DNA from: Syntrophus gentianae
Lineage (GTDB): Bacteria; Desulfobacterota; Syntrophia; Syntrophales; Syntrophaceae
Direction: 5' to 3'
DNA length: 64,000 nucleotides
NCBI RefSeq assembly: GCF_900109885.1
Contig: NZ_FOBS01000008.1
Coordinates: 1 to 64,000 of the forward strand
Part shown: piece after piece, positions 1-7,699 of the stretch
How positions within the stretch are numbered: position 1 is the first letter of the stretch
Layout: each line of letters begins with the position of its first letter
Made by a program: the position numbers and the translations under genes
Notes under the pieces: model-generated
The model's input: only the letters and a program-made list of their open reading frames with translations
The model's database searches: none
What the model was told of the DNA's origin: nothing

Positions 1-231
1 TGCAGCTTCCTTGCCCTGGTACTGCGAAAAGAACTGGACCGCAGACTGGAAAAAGCCGGACATGACTTCGAATGGTCTGACATCAAACAGGATCTGAAGG
101 CCTTGCAGGAGGTCACTCTTGAAGACAGCGGAAAGAAGCTCGCAATCCGGAGCGAATGCCAAGGGGTTTGCGGCAAGGTTTTTCAGGCTGTCGGCGTTGC
201 CCTTCCTCTCACCATTCGGGAAGTGTCATGA
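1..231 (+). mobile_element. DDE transposase, C-terminal end (IS1634/IS4-like), partial
   Basis: The reading frame is open from the first base to TGA at 229-231 (76 residues). Its text, with FLALVLRKELDRRL near the start and a final GVALPLTIREVS, resembles the C-terminal end of IS1634/IS4-superfamily transposases. The 5' part is outside the window, so the catalytic DDE residues cannot be checked. It lies directly upstream of a truncated phosphatase gene, which suggests the element inserted into that gene. The exact right end of the element, probably between 232 and about 340, could not be fixed because the left end is not visible. Confidence 0.7.
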
Positions 232-330
232 TGATTATCCGATTTTCAAAGAGCAATCTGTGGTGCCAAGAACTTTTTCAGGATACCTATGTCATTGATA
301 TGGCAAAACTATTTTTTGGCAACTGTTAAA

Positions 331-636
331 CTTCAGTTAGAGGTAAGCGGGATTCCCCTGGGAATCCTGGACGACAGCCGGTACGAAGCCTACGAGACGA
401 AACTTGAAGATGGCGATGTTCTTCTGCTGTACAGTGACGGCATTACCGAATGTCGAGGGCGTACGGAGGAACTATTTGGAGAAGAGCGGTTGAAGTCGGT
501 TCTGACCGTTTCTTCCGGCACGGACGCCGGTGATATACGGAACGCCGTTTTTACCGCTGTCGATGCCTTCCGGCAGGATGAACCCTATGCGGATGACATG
601 GCGCTGGTTGTGATCAAAAGGAGGATGAATCCCTGA
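331..636 (+). pseudogene. SpoIIE/PP2C-type phosphatase, 3' remnant
   Basis: From about residue 19 of the open frame the protein reads like the end of an RsbU/SpoIIE-type serine phosphatase domain: SGIPLGIL, then GDVLLLYSDGITE, then an FGEERL segment, then DDMALVVIK at the C-terminus. These are the last metal-binding and core strands of the fold. The N-terminal half of the domain and any sensor domain are missing. Upstream sequence (232 to about 330) does not resemble the family and is probably insertion-sequence end. It is most likely a non-functional remnant cut by the adjacent transposon. The frame opens with ATG at 289, but nothing supports that as a real start. Confidence 0.6.
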
Positions 637-646
637 GGCTTCGAAC

Positions 647-1258
647 TTACCTCACCCGGAAGGAAGACCCAATTTCGGCCGCTATTTTTTTACATTTCCC
701 GATATCGATATCCTGCCTGCCCACAACGGTCATCCTTGTTTGAAGGCCCGCCGCCACCGCATCTCTTGTGAAATTGAGCATCGCTTTGTATGAACCGTTC
801 AGAGAGGGTCGACACAGCTGGTTGTACTTTTCTTCCGATTCGGCATTGAGACTCACGGAAACGGCCTTCATCCCTGCTGCCTTCAGTTCCTCGACAACAT
901 CCCTGCCCGGATTCAAAAGGGCGGCGTGACCATTTGTATCCAGGCGGACAAAGACGCATTTTTCGCTCAGCCACTTCGTTATGTGCAAGAGGGAATCAAA
1001 GCGGCAGGTCGGCTCGCCGAAACCTGTAAAAACGACTTCCCTGTAACGGCCAAGGTCAAGACGTTCAAGCTCCGCGAGGATCTCTTCCTCTGAAGGCTCC
1101 CGGGAAAGTCGCAGGTTGTAGCCGTAAACCCCATCGGCGAAGTAACGGATGCAGAATACGCAACGGGCACTGCACTGGTTGGTGATGTTGAGGTAGAGGT
1201 TGCCGAATTCCTCATAGCAGATCGTCTCCTTGGGTGCAGGGATGCTGTTGTCCGGCAT
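647..1258 (-). CDS. Radical SAM protein, TatD-associated-like
   Basis: A 203-residue radical SAM enzyme. The cluster motif CSARCVFC (CX3CX2C) binds the 4Fe-4S cluster, and GFGEPT fits the SAM-binding GGEP-type motif. Length and layout resemble the small radical SAM proteins linked to TatD nucleases; the substrate is unknown. The frame extends further upstream, but the ATG at 1258 has an AGGAGG ribosome site about 7 bases before it and is chosen. It lies 35 bp downstream of the flavodoxin gene on the same strand, so the flavoprotein could supply electrons; this pairing is inference. It converges on the phosphatase remnant, 10 bp away. Confidence 0.8.
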   Translation of the reverse strand: MPDNSIPAPKETICYEEFGNLYLNITNQCSARCVFCIRYFADGVYGYNLRLSREPSEEEILAELERLDLGRYREVVFTGFGEPTCRFDSLLHITKWLSEKCVFVRLDTNGHAALLNPGRDVVEELKAAGMKAVSVSLNAESEEKYNQLCRPSLNGSYKAMLNFTRDAVAAGLQTRMTVVGRQDIDIGKCKKIAAEIGSSFRVR

Positions 1259-1293
1259 GTATGTCCTCCTCTTCTCCATTAAGACGGCTGCGG

Positions 1294-1749
1294 TCAGTAG
1301 ATCCCCAGCGCGCATCCCCCGGCCAGCGTCCCGCCCAGTTCCCGGCATTTTTCCAGGATTTCTTCCGTAATTTTCCCTTTGGCGATAACCGGCGTAAAAA
1401 CCGTTTTGAATTTGTAACCCAGGGCAATGCGTTCAATGGCGCGAAGGGCGCCTGTGCCGTCATTGCCGGCGCTGACAAAGATCACAAAGGGCTTGCGGAA
1501 GACTTTGCCCTGGGCGCCTTCATAAGTCCGGTCAAAAAAATCCTTTACCATGCCGGACATGTAGCCGAAATTTTCAGGCGTGCCGACTGCCAGGCCATCA
1601 CAGCCCAGCAGGTCCTCCAGGGTGGCCTCGGCGGCTTTCTTTAAAACCACGTAGACGCCCTCTATGGCTCTTGCCCCTTCAAGGACGGCCCGAGCCATCC
1701 TTTCTGTATGTCCCGTCTGTGAAGAGTAAATGATGAGGATCTTGGTCAT
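1294..1749 (-). CDS. Flavodoxin-family protein
   Basis: A 151-residue flavodoxin-like protein. It opens with a beta strand and the FMN phosphate-binding loop SSQTGHTERMA, followed by GTPENFGYMSG and SAGNDGTG, which fit the other two FMN-contact loops. Such proteins carry electrons or act as NAD(P)H-dependent FMN reductases. A TTG at 1761 would add four residues; the ATG at 1749 is preferred, though its ribosome site is weak. It is the first gene of a probable two-gene operon with the radical SAM gene. Confidence 0.8.
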   Translation of the reverse strand: MTKILIIYSSQTGHTERMARAVLEGARAIEGVYVVLKKAAEATLEDLLGCDGLAVGTPENFGYMSGMVKDFFDRTYEGAQGKVFRKPFVIFVSAGNDGTGALRAIERIALGYKFKTVFTPVIAKGKITEEILEKCRELGGTLAGGCALGIY

Positions 1750-2006
1750 GGAATATTCCAATAGATAGAAATAGACTCACCCCTTCTTACCATAAGAACG
1801 AAAAGATGCACATCAATTATCCTTACAAGCATTTTCGGCAATCTTTTTTAATTAGAGGATCTGGCGACGGCTGGTCCTTTCGAAGGGAAAGCGGCAGGGT
1901 TGATTTTAAGGTCGAGTTAGCGGATACTGCAGGCAACAGGCAAACGCCTTGAGTTGTGCATTGTTCCCCACCCTTACGTCCAGGGTCCCTTTTAAGAAAG
2001 ACGCCG

Positions 2007-4619
2007 ATGAGCCGGAAAAAGACCGCCATTCTTATTCTTGTTGTCATTGCCCTACCCCTCGCTTTTTTCGCCGGGGTGTTCACCATTCTTCAATCCCCTG
2101 CCGCCGTCAACGCCCTTGCGGCCTTTCTCCAGCCGGTAACGGGAATCGCCCTGCACGTTGAGGATATTTCTCTCAATCGTCATCTTGAGGCACGCGTAAA
2201 GGGATTACGCGTTCATACAATCAAGGACAGGGGTTTCGATCTCTCCCTTGCCCAGGGGGAGGTTCATGCCCGCCCAGGACTGAAGGTCGAAGTGGAGAAG
2301 ATCGTTCTTACCGGGCCGAAATTTTCCTTTTATATCAAAAAAAAGAAAGAGGATACGGACCCCTTCGAGGTCCTTCGAAAATTGCCCGCGGTGCGTCTTC
2401 TCGATGTGAAGAACGGTCAGCTGGAGTTGAAGTCGGATTCCTTCGTCTCTGTCCTTCCCGGAATGGATATGACCATTCGAGACTTTAAGCCCGAAGGCGG
2501 CGGGACGTTGAAGAGTAGGAGCCGCTTCGATATTCGTTCCACAGGCATGACCGGCCGGGGAATGCTTGAGACGACGTTGGACTTTTCCCGTTTTTCCCCC
2601 CGGCCTTCCGGATCCGGTATTCTACGACTCTCCCTGGAGCGCGGCTCTTCGGAAACGACGGAACTTGAGAATCTGATGCTGACAACGAAACTCATGCTGA
2701 AGGGGAATGTCCTCTCTCTTGACGGCGCGATGGCTGCAGTCCGGAGTTTTTCCCAGGGGAATAAAGGATCGGGACGAATTTCCATCCATGACATCAAAGC
2801 ATCATTCAGCGGCTCTTACGACCAGAAGACATCGTGCTTTGACCTGACATCCTTTGAGGGGTCCGGGGGCGGTATCGGAACGCTGAAAGTCCGGGCATCT
2901 GGTACGGTAAAGCCTCTGTCCTGGGATGTGTCCCTGCGTGCCTTCTCTGTAGATCTTGCACAGGTCTTCCGAATGGCAAGTCCACATCTTCCCGAAACTT
3001 TCAGAAGCTGGACCTTCAAAGGCAAAGGCGGACTTGAAATGGACAGCAAGGGTCAGCATATCAACGACAGGACGGTTTGGAAGGCGACAGCCTTTGTTGA
3101 CCTGAGCGAAGGTGGCTTCGCCTCGCCCGACAATTCAAAGGCGGGGGAGCGGATTACAGGACGAATCGAGTTGAAGTTGAGTTCCCCGGAACAGGGGCGC
3201 AAAGGCAGCTTCAGGATTTCCGTGAAGGGTCACGACGGAGAGCTGCTCTGGGGCCAGTACTATTCGGATTTTAAAGGGCGAAAGGTAGAGGTTGTTTCGC
3301 AAGGCATTTTCGAACAAAACCCTTTTTCCCTTTCCTCTTCCGGCACCTTTGATCTTTTTCAAACCGGCCATTACGTCTTTTCTACAGATCTTTCGGAAAA
3401 GAGCTCTGTTGTTTCCCTTGACGCGAAAAGGGTTTCCTGTCCGCAGCTTTTTGTCGTCCTTTTTCAGAATTTCATCAGCCAGAATTATCCGAATCTCCAG
3501 GACCTAACCTTGAATGGCGAATTCGACCTGAAGTTGATCTTATCGATATCGCCGAAACGCAAGATGATCGAGGGCCGTCTCGCCCTCCGAAGCGGCTCGG
3601 TACGTTCTGCCTCCAACAGATTGTTGCTGAGCGGCTTGAACATCTTTTTGCCCTACGACCTTGTCCTGACAGGTGAGCCCTTGCCGGAGACGGAAAGGAT
3701 CGCCAGGCCGGGATCCGTGTCCTTCGAAGGATTCGAAAAGGCCGACCTTAAAATTGGTAACTTAGAAACACCGATTATTCTCTCGGGCAACAGGTTGATT
3801 CTACCCAATCCAATCGACTTTTCTCTCTTCGGCGGCGAGGTCCGCCTTGCCCCCATTCGGATTGAGGAACTTCTCTTCCCGCAAATGCGAGCCGAAACAG
3901 GTCTGACCGTAAAACACCTCAATCTTGAGAAGCTGATCGGTCAGGCCTCCCCCTTTCCATTGACCGGTCGTATCGATGGAGATTTATCTCCTGTCGTTTT
4001 TGAAGAGGGAAAATGGAGCGCCGGTGGATCATTAATCGCCCGGATATTCGGCGGGCAAGTCATTTTCAAGAATTTTTCTGCCGGCATGCCCTTCTCTTCC
4101 TCCCGTTTCTTTGGCGCCGATGTGACCTTCGACGCTATTGACCTTGAGGAGGTTACTGCGAATATCAAGCTGGGGCAGATGACCGGTCTTATCCAGGGAT
4201 CATTGAAGGACTTTCAAATGGAATACGGCCAGCCGGCGCGCTTTGATCTCGTGATCACGTCGGACCTGAGCAGAAAGGTTCCGCAGTCAATCAGCGTTGA
4301 TGCAATCAAAAATCTTTCGATCATCAGCACGGGCTCGGAAGCCATTTCCGATATTCTCAACAGTGGCCTGAACCGCTTTTTCCATGAGTATCCCTACAGC
4401 GAGATCGGCCTCCGGTGTACGCTGGCGGATGACCTTTTTTCTCTGCGGGGCCTCATTCACGAGGGGGGCAAAGAGTATCTCATCCGTAGGGCCCCGCTCC
4501 GGGGCATTGATATTGTCAACCAGAATCCGGACAATTCCATCAGTTTCAAGGACATGGCGGAACGGATGGGACGCTTGTTCTCACCACGGCAGAAAAGCAA
4601 AGATGTGCCATCAGGTTAA
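2007..4619 (+). CDS. YdbH-like AsmA-superfamily intermembrane protein
   Basis: An 870-residue protein with one N-terminal membrane helix (about residues 6-28) and a long beta-rich body of repeated strand patterns typical of AsmA/TamB/YdbH bridge proteins. In E. coli, YdbH works with the lipoprotein YnbE and the periplasmic protein YdbL to move phospholipids between the membranes. The same partners follow here as one fused gene 47 bp downstream, which is the strongest argument for a YdbH role. The C-terminal region ends in a strand-rich segment and a short charged tail. The frame is open from 1956, but the ATG at 2007 puts the membrane helix at the start. Assignment rests on context and architecture. 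Confidence 0.7.
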   Translation: MSRKKTAILILVVIALPLAFFAGVFTILQSPAAVNALAAFLQPVTGIALHVEDISLNRHLEARVKGLRVHTIKDRGFDLSLAQGEVHARPGLKVEVEKIVLTGPKFSFYIKKKKEDTDPFEVLRKLPAVRLLDVKNGQLELKSDSFVSVLPGMDMTIRDFKPEGGGTLKSRSRFDIRSTGMTGRGMLETTLDFSRFSPRPSGSGILRLSLERGSSETTELENLMLTTKLMLKGNVLSLDGAMAAVRSFSQGNKGSGRISIHDIKASFSGSYDQKTSCFDLTSFEGSGGGIGTLKVRASGTVKPLSWDVSLRAFSVDLAQVFRMASPHLPETFRSWTFKGKGGLEMDSKGQHINDRTVWKATAFVDLSEGGFASPDNSKAGERITGRIELKLSSPEQGRKGSFRISVKGHDGELLWGQYYSDFKGRKVEVVSQGIFEQNPFSLSSSGTFDLFQTGHYVFSTDLSEKSSVVSLDAKRVSCPQLFVVLFQNFISQNYPNLQDLTLNGEFDLKLILSISPKRKMIEGRLALRSGSVRSASNRLLLSGLNIFLPYDLVLTGEPLPETERIARPGSVSFEGFEKADLKIGNLETPIILSGNRLILPNPIDFSLFGGEVRLAPIRIEELLFPQMRAETGLTVKHLNLEKLIGQASPFPLTGRIDGDLSPVVFEEGKWSAGGSLIARIFGGQVIFKNFSAGMPFSSSRFFGADVTFDAIDLEEVTANIKLGQMTGLIQGSLKDFQMEYGQPARFDLVITSDLSRKVPQSISVDAIKNLSIISTGSEAISDILNSGLNRFFHEYPYSEIGLRCTLADDLFSLRGLIHEGGKEYLIRRAPLRGIDIVNQNPDNSISFKDMAERMGRLFSPRQKSKDVPSG

Positions 4620-4666
4620 AATTGTGCTATAAGAACAGAGTAAATCTTTTTAACCCAGGAGGAATC

Positions 4667-5263
4667 ATGCAAAGGATCATCAAGGCGGCAGGTTTTCTCG
4701 CGGTCTTTCTCGTTGCGTCCTGTGTGACGGTCAACATTTACTTCCCGGCCGCGGAAGTCCAGAAGGCAGCGGACAAGATCGTTGATGACATCCGTTCAAA
4801 GGGCGAAGACACAAAGAAAGAGCAGGCGCCTGCCCCGGCCCCCGGTCCGACAAGCCGGCTGGACATTCAAGAATTATTTCGCCTTGGTCCAAAGCAGGCC
4901 GTGGCTGCCATGAACATCGATATTACAACACCTGCCATCCGGGGAATTCGGGAATCGATGAAGAACCGTTTTCCGCAGTTGAAAGCTTTCTACGACAGAG
5001 GCGCAATGGGCGAGAACAATAAAGGCCTTGTTGAGGCAAGGGATACAGCAGGGTTGAACCTTATGGAGAGGAGTCAGGTCAACAAGCTGATCGACCAGGA
5101 AAATCGGGACCGCACAGCCCTTTACAGCGAGATTGCATCGGCCAATAAAATGGGGGCTGAATCCGTGCCGCAGACCAAGACGATCTTCGCCAAAACCTGG
5201 AGGGAAAAGTCCCAGCCCGGCTGGTGGATACAGGATGATAACGGGGCGTGGCTGAAAAAGTAA
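4667..5263 (+). CDS. Lipoprotein with YnbE-like head and YdbL (DUF1318) domain
   Basis: A 198-residue lipoprotein. The start is set by AGGAGG 4 bases before ATG 4667. The signal peptide ends in a lipobox, VASC, and the mature protein begins CVTVNIYFPAAEVQ, a short strand followed by a helix. After a Pro/Ala linker (about residues 48-60) comes a DUF1318/YdbL domain: NIDITTPAIRGI, an RFPQLKAFYDRGAMGE segment, and a final WWIQDDNGAWLKK. In E. coli the lipoprotein YnbE and the periplasmic YdbL are separate small proteins encoded next to ydbH. Here one polypeptide appears to combine both, tethered to a membrane by lipid. The YnbE equivalence of the short head is inference; the DUF1318 domain is more secure. 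Confidence 0.8.
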   Translation: MQRIIKAAGFLAVFLVASCVTVNIYFPAAEVQKAADKIVDDIRSKGEDTKKEQAPAPAPGPTSRLDIQELFRLGPKQAVAAMNIDITTPAIRGIRESMKNRFPQLKAFYDRGAMGENNKGLVEARDTAGLNLMERSQVNKLIDQENRDRTALYSEIASANKMGAESVPQTKTIFAKTWREKSQPGWWIQDDNGAWLKK

Positions 5264-5294
5264 CATTTACCGGGCGATACCATCTTTCTCTTTT

Positions 5295-5327
5295 GGTGGA
5301 TACGGATCATCCTTATCCGTATCCACC
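5295..5327. other. Perfect 13-bp stem-loop after the ydbL-like gene
   Basis: GGTGGATACGGAT pairs perfectly with ATCCGTATCCACC around a 7-base loop, 31 bp after the lipoprotein stop. No T-run follows on either strand, so it is not a standard intrinsic terminator. It may protect mRNA 3' ends or act with Rho. Confidence 0.5.
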
Positions 5328-5491
5328 TGAGCCTATTTCCATCTTTTCTTAAGGCATTTAGAAGCGATAAATACAGGATATACTCGATTGTGTGAAACTG
5401 CATCATCATTGTAATGTTAAAGTATAGGATTGGCGGAAGAGTCGCAGACAATTAAATGTACTTCAAATACATCAAAAAGGAGGTATGGATT

Positions 5492-6238
5492 ATGGCCAAA
5501 AAACAGAGGATTTTATTTTTGTTTCTGACCTTGTTCCTGCTGTTGAGCCTGTCTTCGACAGCATGGGCGAAAACGGTGCTTGTTTCCTCCCAACATCACT
5601 CCAATTTTGGTATCGGTGACTCCGGTTGGAGCAGCTTCACCACCGCCCTCACCGTCGCCACGGGAAACAGCGTTTCTTTTACCGGCGATTTCAGCAATCT
5701 GTCGGAGATGATGTCTTATGACGCCATCTTCCTGCAGGCCCGCGAAACCAGCAGCACCCTGAGCGTCGCGGAGATCAACAACATCACCGCTTTCGCAGCC
5801 ACGGGAAGAAAGGTGCTCATGATCGGTGAAAACGATAACTGGCTGAACTGGAACCAGCAGATTACCGCCATCGGTGGCGGAAGCTACAACTATATGGGGA
5901 CCTATCTCTATGACACGGCTACCAAGGTGGTGGACAACGCTCTTACCGCCGGAGCGGATAATGTTTATCTGCCGGCAGCAGGCGTGGCCATCGGCGGGAC
6001 TTCCCTTTACAACTACAACTTTGCAACTTTATGGGGGAGCAATCAGAACATTCTGACGATCCTTGACGTCAACCTTGAGTCGGATGGCTACTGGTCTAAT
6101 GCAAACAACGGCGCCTTCACCACCAATGTTGCCTACTGGCTTGCCGACAGCAACCCCGTTCCGATTCCGCCTGCCTTTCTACTCCTGGGCTCCGGTCTGG
6201 TCGGGCTTTTGGGCTTGAGACGGAAATTCAGCAAATAA
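5492..6238 (+). CDS. Exported protein with PEP-CTERM-like sorting tail
   Basis: A 248-residue exported protein. ATG 5492 has AGGAGG 8 bases upstream. A signal peptide ends about residue 26 (STAWAK). The body has alternating strands and helices (KTVLVSS, DAIFLQAR, GRKVLMIGE) suggestive of a Rossmann-like or glutamine-amidotransferase-like fold, without a clear catalytic triad. The C-terminus has the tripartite layout of PEP-CTERM proteins: a PVPIPP motif, a hydrophobic segment with GSGLVGLLG, and a basic end RRKFSK. Such tails are normally removed by an exosortase, and the product goes to the surface or matrix. No exosortase gene is in this window. The alkaline phosphatase at 32840-34258 has a matching tail. 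Confidence 0.75.
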   Translation: MAKKQRILFLFLTLFLLLSLSSTAWAKTVLVSSQHHSNFGIGDSGWSSFTTALTVATGNSVSFTGDFSNLSEMMSYDAIFLQARETSSTLSVAEINNITAFAATGRKVLMIGENDNWLNWNQQITAIGGGSYNYMGTYLYDTATKVVDNALTAGADNVYLPAAGVAIGGTSLYNYNFATLWGSNQNILTILDVNLESDGYWSNANNGAFTTNVAYWLADSNPVPIPPAFLLLGSGLVGLLGLRRKFSK

Positions 6239-6261
6239 ATTCAATTGAAAACAATCTTTAA

Positions 6262-6300
6262 CGAAGGGCAGGACAACCACATCCTGCCTTTCGTTTTTTT
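6262..6300. terminator. Terminator between convergent genes
   Basis: A stem built on CGAAGGGCAGGA and TCCTGCCTTTCG is followed by TTTTTTT at 6294-6300. It terminates the PEP-CTERM-like gene on the plus strand. The run ends exactly where the mrfB stop codon lies on the other strand. Confidence 0.75.
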
Positions 6301-7634
6301 CAACCATGACCCCTGCGGGGATGTTCCTTGTTGCAGCGGCCCTGAAGACGGGAATGACGGTGCAGCCAAGCCTCTTTCTCCTGTTCAGAAAATTTCGGTA
6401 CTGTCTTCAAGATGTCATCCACCAGGCGAAAAGCGCTTTCGAAATCCTTTCTCCGGTGCTCATGCCATTTGGCCAGTTCCTCCGCGGCAAAGATATTTTC
6501 CGGATTTTCCTTGAGCAGGTCTTCCCAGAGATTCACCGCCTTGTCCCATTGGTTGGCCCTTTTGTAAATCAGAGAAAGAGACTGACGCGCCTCCTTGGTT
6601 GCGCTTTGCGGAGCTGAGCGGGTCAGATTTTCCAAAAGGGAACAGGCCTCTGCCTGCCTTCCCCGATCCTGGTAGAGCCGGGCTGCGGCGCAGAAGTCCG
6701 TGGAGACATAGTGGGGGGAGCCGCTGTCGGCGTTGAATATCTCCGCCAGATGAACGGTCAGGGCTGCCAGTGCCGTAATATCGAGGCAATTGTGCCGGAA
6801 TACGTCCAGCATCGGATAAGGATTGCGCGAACGGAGCCAGTTGAAATAGCGCAGGGGGACTTCACTTCCCGGCAGATCGTCTTCTCGGAAGAAGCCCAGC
6901 AGGTTTTCTTCCAGGGTGACCAGGCGGCTGTTGATGACCCGATGGCCGAAGAGTCTCCGGGCAGGATGAAGGAGATCCAGATGGGGCAGAGCCGTCAGCG
7001 GGTTGTCCAGGCGGTTCAGGATATAACGGGAGGCCAGGAGGTTCACATCGAAGGCCTTGCCGTTGAAGGTAACCAGATAGCGCTTCGAGGCGGCAATGTC
7101 GGTAAGTGCGGTGAGTACGGCCTGCTCTTCCGCGAAATTGCGGGCAAAGAGCTGGCGAACGATAAAACGCCCTTCGTCGTCAAACCATCCCGCCCCGATG
7201 AGAAAGGCCAGCGTTCCCGTTCCGCCGGACAGGCCGGTCGTTTCCGTATCGAGGAAAAGGGCTGCTTTCCCGTCAAATTCGGACAACTGGGAATCGTTGG
7301 CCAAGAGGGCCACGGATTCCATGTCCAGTGCAGCCAGTTCGTTGAACTGCCGATTTCCGTGGCTATCCGTTCCTTCCCGCAGGGCGTCGATCCGGAAAAA
7401 TGAGCCTGAGCTGTTGCTTTCTTCGCAGCCGCTCAGCAGATCCTGCAGTGCAGGCATATTTTTTTGCGGACGGCTGAAATTGTGGTTAGAGGAAGATGGC
7501 CCAGGACGTCGGGAAAGAATGGCATCAAGCCGCCGTCTCAGCTCACTGAGCTGTTCCCGGTGGTCCGATGGATCTGATTTCAGCGGCGACTCCTCTTCGC
7601 CGGTCAATCGCCGCAGACGATCTTTAAGACTCAT
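6300..7634 (-). CDS. mrfB: YprB/MrfB-like 3'-5' exonuclease with TPR tail
   Basis: A 444-residue protein. An RNase H-like exonuclease domain occupies about residues 120-290: FLDTETTGL carries the first acidic pair, TFNGKAFDVNLL the second motif, and HNCLDITALAAL the last Asp motif. The C-terminal quarter is helical with TPR-like repeats (residues about 320-430), as in B. subtilis YprB. In B. subtilis, MrfA (helicase) and MrfB (nuclease) repair mitomycin C damage independently of UvrABC. Here mrfB follows mrfA on the same strand after a 65-bp gap, the same order as yprA-yprB. Role by homology; not tested. Confidence 0.85.
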   Translation of the reverse strand: MSLKDRLRRLTGEEESPLKSDPSDHREQLSELRRRLDAILSRRPGPSSSNHNFSRPQKNMPALQDLLSGCEESNSSGSFFRIDALREGTDSHGNRQFNELAALDMESVALLANDSQLSEFDGKAALFLDTETTGLSGGTGTLAFLIGAGWFDDEGRFIVRQLFARNFAEEQAVLTALTDIAASKRYLVTFNGKAFDVNLLASRYILNRLDNPLTALPHLDLLHPARRLFGHRVINSRLVTLEENLLGFFREDDLPGSEVPLRYFNWLRSRNPYPMLDVFRHNCLDITALAALTVHLAEIFNADSGSPHYVSTDFCAAARLYQDRGRQAEACSLLENLTRSAPQSATKEARQSLSLIYKRANQWDKAVNLWEDLLKENPENIFAAEELAKWHEHRRKDFESAFRLVDDILKTVPKFSEQEKEAWLHRHSRLQGRCNKEHPRRGHG

Positions 7635-7699
7635 GCCTGTTTTTCCCTTGCCTTTTCTCTTCCCTTAGGCCTTGCAAAATTTCCCTCTTATTTCCCCGT

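Noticed and set aside
5390-5440. Pho box before the PEP-CTERM-like gene
   Set aside because: Only two weak hexamers (TGCATC, TGTAAT) fit the 11-bp spacing and no -10 lies 10 bases further on.
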